Origin: Flavobacteriaceae bacterium
GTDB lineage: Bacteria > Bacteroidota > Bacteroidia > Flavobacteriales > Flavobacteriaceae
DNA length: 9,174 nucleotides
Assembly (NCBI GenBank): GCA_015488935.1
Contig: WFMU01000140.1
Span: forward strand, 1-9,174
Direction of reading: 5' to 3'
Shown here: piece after piece, positions 6,163-9,174 of the stretch
Layout: each line of letters begins with the position of its first letter
How positions within the stretch are numbered: position 1 is the stretch's first letter
Notes under the pieces: model-generated
Databases searched by the model: none
What the model was told of the DNA's origin: nothing
What the model saw: only the letters and a program-made list of their open reading frames with translations
Made by a program: the position numbers and the translations under genes

Positions 6163-6386
6163 TAGTTATTTAGTTTTTGGAGTTGTTTGTTTATTGAATA
6201 CAAAGAAATTGCAACTCCAACGATGGTAAATAGCATTGTGAATAATTTGAAATCTTTTGGAAATTTATTATCTAACCATTTGCCTAACATAACAAATAGA
6301 TATATGGTAATACCCATTTGAAAAGCAATTCCCATTAAAGCCAAAAAACGATTAGGCTGTTCTTTCGGATTTTCCTTTTCCTCCAT
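6162..6386 (-). CDS. atpZ: AtpZ/AtpI-family ATP synthase accessory protein
   Basis: The 74-residue protein has a short charged N-terminus, then two membrane helices (about 15-37 and 48-64) separated by the family motif GKWLDNKF (35-42). This pattern, LALMGIAFQMG leading into a short loop with WLD, is typical of the AtpZ/AtpI group encoded just upstream of atpB in many bacteria. In other species these proteins aid c-ring assembly or have been linked to magnesium/calcium handling; here only the family assignment is supported. The ATG at 6386 lies inside the end of the bactofilin gene (35-nt overlap). The next in-frame Met (residue 18) would cut into the first helix and lose the conserved start of the domain, so the longer form is preferred. 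It is coupled to the next gene by a one-base stop/start overlap. Confidence 0.9.
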   Translation of the reverse strand: MEEKENPKEQPNRFLALMGIAFQMGITIYLFVMLGKWLDNKFPKDFKLFTMLFTIVGVAISLYSINKQLQKLNN

Positions 6387-6771
6387 TATGTTTTAATTCT
6401 TTAACGCCACCTTTCATACTACAGTTAACATTAAATATAGCACCTGGTTCTACAGATAGTTTGCCCATATTTACATCGCCTTGTATGTTTGCAGTTTGTT
6501 TTAGTGTTAGTAATTGTTTTACGGTTAATTCGCCAGAAATTGTACCTTCTACATCGGCATTATTACATTTGGTTTTTCCTTTTATAACACCAGTTTTTCC
6601 AATAATTATTCTTCCGTTGGTTTTAATAGAGCCTTCAATAGTACCATCAATTCTAAAATCTCCTTCCGAAATAATATCTCCAATAAATGTGGTGTTTTTT
6701 GCAATGATATTTCTTTCTGCGGTTTGACTTATGTTATTTTTGTTTGGTTTACTTTTTTTATCTGAAAACAT
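6352..6771 (-). CDS. Bactofilin (polymer-forming cytoskeletal protein)
   Basis: Bactofilins assemble without nucleotides into filaments that lie along the inner membrane and position envelope enzymes or shape the cell. The 139-residue protein has a short polar, lysine-rich N-terminal tail (1-20), then the bactofilin core from about residue 23 to 121. The core is a series of short beta strands with regularly spaced glycines, for example GDFRIDGTIEGSI (37-49), GRIIIGKTGVIKG (53-65) and ADVEGTISGELTV (72-84), which fits a right-handed beta-helix. The C-terminal tail is glycine/lysine-rich and disordered. No membrane helix is present. The gene begins 6 nt after the sprE-like stop codon and its end overlaps atpZ, so it is very likely co-transcribed with both. 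A link to gliding or secretion machinery is suggested by position only. Confidence 0.93.
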   Translation of the reverse strand: MFSDKKSKPNKNNISQTAERNIIAKNTTFIGDIISEGDFRIDGTIEGSIKTNGRIIIGKTGVIKGKTKCNNADVEGTISGELTVKQLLTLKQTANIQGDVNMGKLSVEPGAIFNVNCSMKGGVKELKHNGGKGKSERTA

Positions 6772-6777
6772 AATATA

Positions 6778-9174
6778 TTATTTAGTTGTTGTTTTGTTTA
6801 TTTTCATTGGTGGTGGAGGTGGCATATTTTGGTTTTTCTTCTTAATTAGCTCCAACATTTTTTCATCAGTAGGCAAATCTTTTTTATTTGTAATTTTTGT
6901 TCTTTTATATCTAGGTTTTTTTTGTCTATTTTTAGTAGGCATTTTTTGCGGTATATCTTTAAGGCGATTATCTTTCACTTCGCCTCTTAAACCAGCAAGT
7001 ACTTTTGTAGCGTGTTTACCTTCTTCGTTATTCGGATAGTTGGTTGCAACAAATGTAAGTGCCTTTAAAAAATCTGCTTTACCAGAAGTTTTGGCAATAG
7101 CATAAGCCTTTAATAATTCAAACTTCGGAACAATAGAGGTATTTGCAAACTTTGCAATAGATTTAGTACAATTTTCTAATACAACGGTATATTTTTTCTC
7201 TTTGTATAATTTATACGTTTCTTTATATACATTTTTTGGAGAATTTTTATCCGTGTCCTCCGTTACCGCTTCTGGATTTTGAATAATCTGTGCATATCTA
7301 GATTCTGGATATGCTGTAATTATTTTTTCTTTGTAATAATTACTTTTGGTCATATCAAAATTAGCAAAAGACTTATAGAGATGGTAATACGTAGGTAAAA
7401 TCATCTTTTTATCTGGATTGTAGCTAAGTAAACGTTCCAATCTGTCTGTTGCTAACTCGTGTTTTTTAAATTGCTCCTTATAAATTAAACCTAAATTATA
7501 ATACGATTTATTTCTTTTTTTTCTGATGCTATCAATTACTTTTTCTTCTGTTGGAATTTTATCTAGATAGGCATTAATATCAAACTTTTTATCTTCGGTA
7601 ATAGTTTCCGAAGAAGTAGTATCTTCGTTATTCTCGTTGGTGTCAATAGCTCTATTGTCAGATAAACGCCAATTATCTGTCAAGGTACGGTCTCCCCATA
7701 TTTTCTGGAATTCTGCTTTTCCAAAACCAACCGTTTGTGCATTGTAAAAATAGAATTTATTGCCTTTTGCTGTTTGTTTTGAATTTGATGCAAAACCACT
7801 ACCAGAATTGGCACTTTTTTTATTTTCTTCAATAATTTTTTTCTCTTCTGCTTCCTTTTTTAGCTTTTCTATGTATTTGCTAAAAAATGTATTTCGCTCA
7901 TCTTTACTCATCGCAACAAGTTCTAAAATACTATCGTTTTTATGCGTAATTTTTTCTAGTCGAATGACTTCATCTAAACTTTTTCTTTTGCGAATTAGTT
8001 TACGAATACGTTTGGTATTTTTATCTTTTGCAATATTAAGGACACTATCGTAATACGAACCAGCTTTTAAAAAATCTGCTTTGTCAAATAAAATATTTCC
8101 AATATCTTCGTAGGCTAAACTTTTTTGATTTTCTTTAGCTAGTTTTGTACGAAGTGTTTTTTCAAAATAAGCAGCAGCTTTATCCGTATTGTTATTTGCC
8201 AATTCAATTTTACCTAATTGGTAATAAATACCATCTAAGTAAGGTCTATTATCTCTATTTTTTGCTAATTTCTTTAAAGTTTTAAGTATTGCAGCCGTAC
8301 TGTCAACCTCTTTATTGTAATTTTTTGCTCTTTCTAATTGTGCGTGAATTTTAAAACGATACGGTGCTTTTTTAAAAGCGATTAATTGGTCAAACACAAT
8401 ATTTGAAGAATCTATCTTTTTTTGTTGGCGATATAATTGTCCTAAAATAAATAAATTACGAGCTTTTTGGTTGTAATTTTTTGTTTTGTACAAAAGTGTA
8501 GAGTCCAATAAGTTAATTACCTGTTGTGTACTATCTTGTTTGGTATAAGCCATTGCCATGGCAGTAAGCGCATCGTGTCGTACAGCATCTGGCAATTCTT
8601 TGTTTTTTAGAAGCAAGTTTAGTTTGTAAATAGCTTCATCTTCGATACCTAAACGAATTAGTGATTTAGAACTCCAAATTCTAGCAGGATTAAAAAAGGA
8701 TGATTTAGGATATTTATCAATAATATATTTAAAAGTTTCGAGCGCAGGTACAAAACGTTGGTCGTAATACCGTGCTTTTCCTAATAAGAAATAGGCATCA
8801 TCAATTTGTTTGTTTCGTTCTTTACCACCAATATTCATAGAATGTTTTTGTACTGCTTTTACTGCTTTTTCTTCCGCTTTAGCGAAACCACCAGAAGCTT
8901 TGCTCTCTTTGGTAGATTTTTTAGAAAAAGGATCGACAGGCATAGCAAGTTTATCTATTATTTTTAAAGGTTCAATTGGAAGCACATTCCAAAAATCATC
9001 TTCGTAACTATCGTCCAACTGTTTTTTTTGCGCATCAAAGGCTACTTTACCATTATAAAGCACGTTGTATTTGGTAGATGTAGTATGTAAAGCTCTATTA
9101 ATAAAGCGATTTTTTTTAGTAGAACAACTAAAAATTAGGATTGCTATTGCAGCAAGAATTAGTAACTTTATGGA
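6778..9174 (-). CDS. sprE: SprE/PorW-like TPR lipoprotein of type IX secretion/gliding, 5' end cut by window
   Basis: SprE of Flavobacterium johnsoniae and PorW of Porphyromonas gingivalis are lipoproteins needed for type IX secretion, and SprE also for gliding. The frame stays open to the window edge, giving 798 visible residues; only a few first codons are missing. The visible start is a lipoprotein signal peptide, a hydrophobic run ending in the lipobox LIFSC with the lipidated Cys at visible residue 17 (codon 9126-9124). The GTG at 9063 is therefore an internal valine, not the start. After the Cys come STKKN residues without the acidic export signal of surface lipoproteins, which suggests a periplasm-facing protein. 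Tetratricopeptide-like helical repeats cover about 124-385 and 557-730. FYFYNAQTVGFGKAEFQKIW (visible 474-493) followed by GDRTLTDNWRLSDN (494-507) resembles the conserved central motif of this family. The tail (about 735-798) is very basic and ends with five prolines (785-789). The bactofilin gene starts 6 nt downstream. Confidence 0.88.
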   Translation of the reverse strand, partial: SIKLLILAAIAILIFSCSTKKNRFINRALHTTSTKYNVLYNGKVAFDAQKKQLDDSYEDDFWNVLPIEPLKIIDKLAMPVDPFSKKSTKESKASGGFAKAEEKAVKAVQKHSMNIGGKERNKQIDDAYFLLGKARYYDQRFVPALETFKYIIDKYPKSSFFNPARIWSSKSLIRLGIEDEAIYKLNLLLKNKELPDAVRHDALTAMAMAYTKQDSTQQVINLLDSTLLYKTKNYNQKARNLFILGQLYRQQKKIDSSNIVFDQLIAFKKAPYRFKIHAQLERAKNYNKEVDSTAAILKTLKKLAKNRDNRPYLDGIYYQLGKIELANNNTDKAAAYFEKTLRTKLAKENQKSLAYEDIGNILFDKADFLKAGSYYDSVLNIAKDKNTKRIRKLIRKRKSLDEVIRLEKITHKNDSILELVAMSKDERNTFFSKYIEKLKKEAEEKKIIEENKKSANSGSGFASNSKQTAKGNKFYFYNAQTVGFGKAEFQKIWGDRTLTDNWRLSDNRAIDTNENNEDTTSSETITEDKKFDINAYLDKIPTEEKVIDSIRKKRNKSYYNLGLIYKEQFKKHELATDRLERLLSYNPDKKMILPTYYHLYKSFANFDMTKSNYYKEKIITAYPESRYAQIIQNPEAVTEDTDKNSPKNVYKETYKLYKEKKYTVVLENCTKSIAKFANTSIVPKFELLKAYAIAKTSGKADFLKALTFVATNYPNNEEGKHATKVLAGLRGEVKDNRLKDIPQKMPTKNRQKKPRYKRTKITNKKDLPTDEKMLELIKKKNQNMPPPPPMKINKTTTK

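Noticed and set aside
6731..7039. Plus-strand open frame resembling a membrane protein
   Set aside because: Hydrophobicity comes from reading lysine-rich codons of the sprE-like tail in reverse; it also runs through the sprE/bactofilin junction.
9061..9063. GTG as the start codon of the sprE-like protein
   Set aside because: The frame continues upstream through a lipoprotein signal with a lipobox, so the GTG encodes an internal valine.
1..9174. CRISPR array, tRNA, rRNA or insertion sequence
   Set aside because: No regularly spaced repeats with unique spacers, no cloverleaf-like stretch, no transposase frame or terminal inverted repeats were seen; the gaps are all shorter than 200 nt.

Overview
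The window is a compact, AT-rich chromosomal segment whose gene content and signals point to a member of the Bacteroidota, most likely Flavobacteriaceae. Four things support this. A gliding/type IX secretion lipoprotein of the SprE/PorW type sits next to the ATP synthase genes. AtpB has a cleavable signal peptide and a long His-rich periplasmic N-terminus. The atp genes run B-E-F-H-A-G without the beta and epsilon genes (atpD, atpC). A TAnnTTTG-type promoter element lies in front of atpB, and ribosome binding sites are A-rich rather than Shine-Dalgarno-like. Every supported gene is on the minus strand, so the biological order runs from high to low coordinates.

Layout in transcription order. 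(1) 9174-6778: sprE/porW-like TPR lipoprotein, cut at its extreme 5' end by the window edge; the lipobox cysteine is still visible. (2) 6771-6352: bactofilin. (3) 6386-6162: AtpZ/AtpI-type two-helix protein, overlapping the bactofilin gene by 35 nt. (4) 6162-5773: small four-helix membrane protein, probably the DUF6168 family. (5) A 74-nt gap with a candidate internal promoter. (6) 5698-667: atpB, atpE, atpF, atpH, atpA, atpG, closed by a strong intrinsic terminator at 611-643. (7) 472-1: start of a DUF262 (GmrSD-type) protein cut by the other window edge, with a 194-nt gap upstream of it that holds the terminator and a possible promoter.

How it works together. AtpB and AtpE form the ion channel and rotor ring. 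AtpF and AtpH form the peripheral stalk. AtpA forms half of the F1 hexamer and AtpG is the central shaft. AtpZ and the four-helix protein occupy the place where AtpI/AtpZ assembly factors are found in other bacteria. The c subunit has no Na+-ligand signature, so the enzyme should be proton-coupled. The beta and epsilon subunits needed for activity must be encoded elsewhere. The SprE-like protein and bactofilin belong to cell-envelope functions (type IX secretion/gliding and cytoskeletal scaffolding). They are packed tightly enough against the atpZ region to be co-transcribed with it.

The less expected signals are non-coding. Intergenic hairpins follow atpE and atpA, and a 7-bp tandem repeat inside nested inverted repeats lies between atpH and atpA. 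These structured gaps fall where subunit stoichiometry changes (c to b, delta to alpha, alpha to gamma), whereas b to delta has only 4 nt. I see no CRISPR array, tRNA, rRNA, insertion sequence or phage gene. The only defence-related candidate is the partial DUF262 gene. I do not find convincing evidence for a wholly new system in this window.
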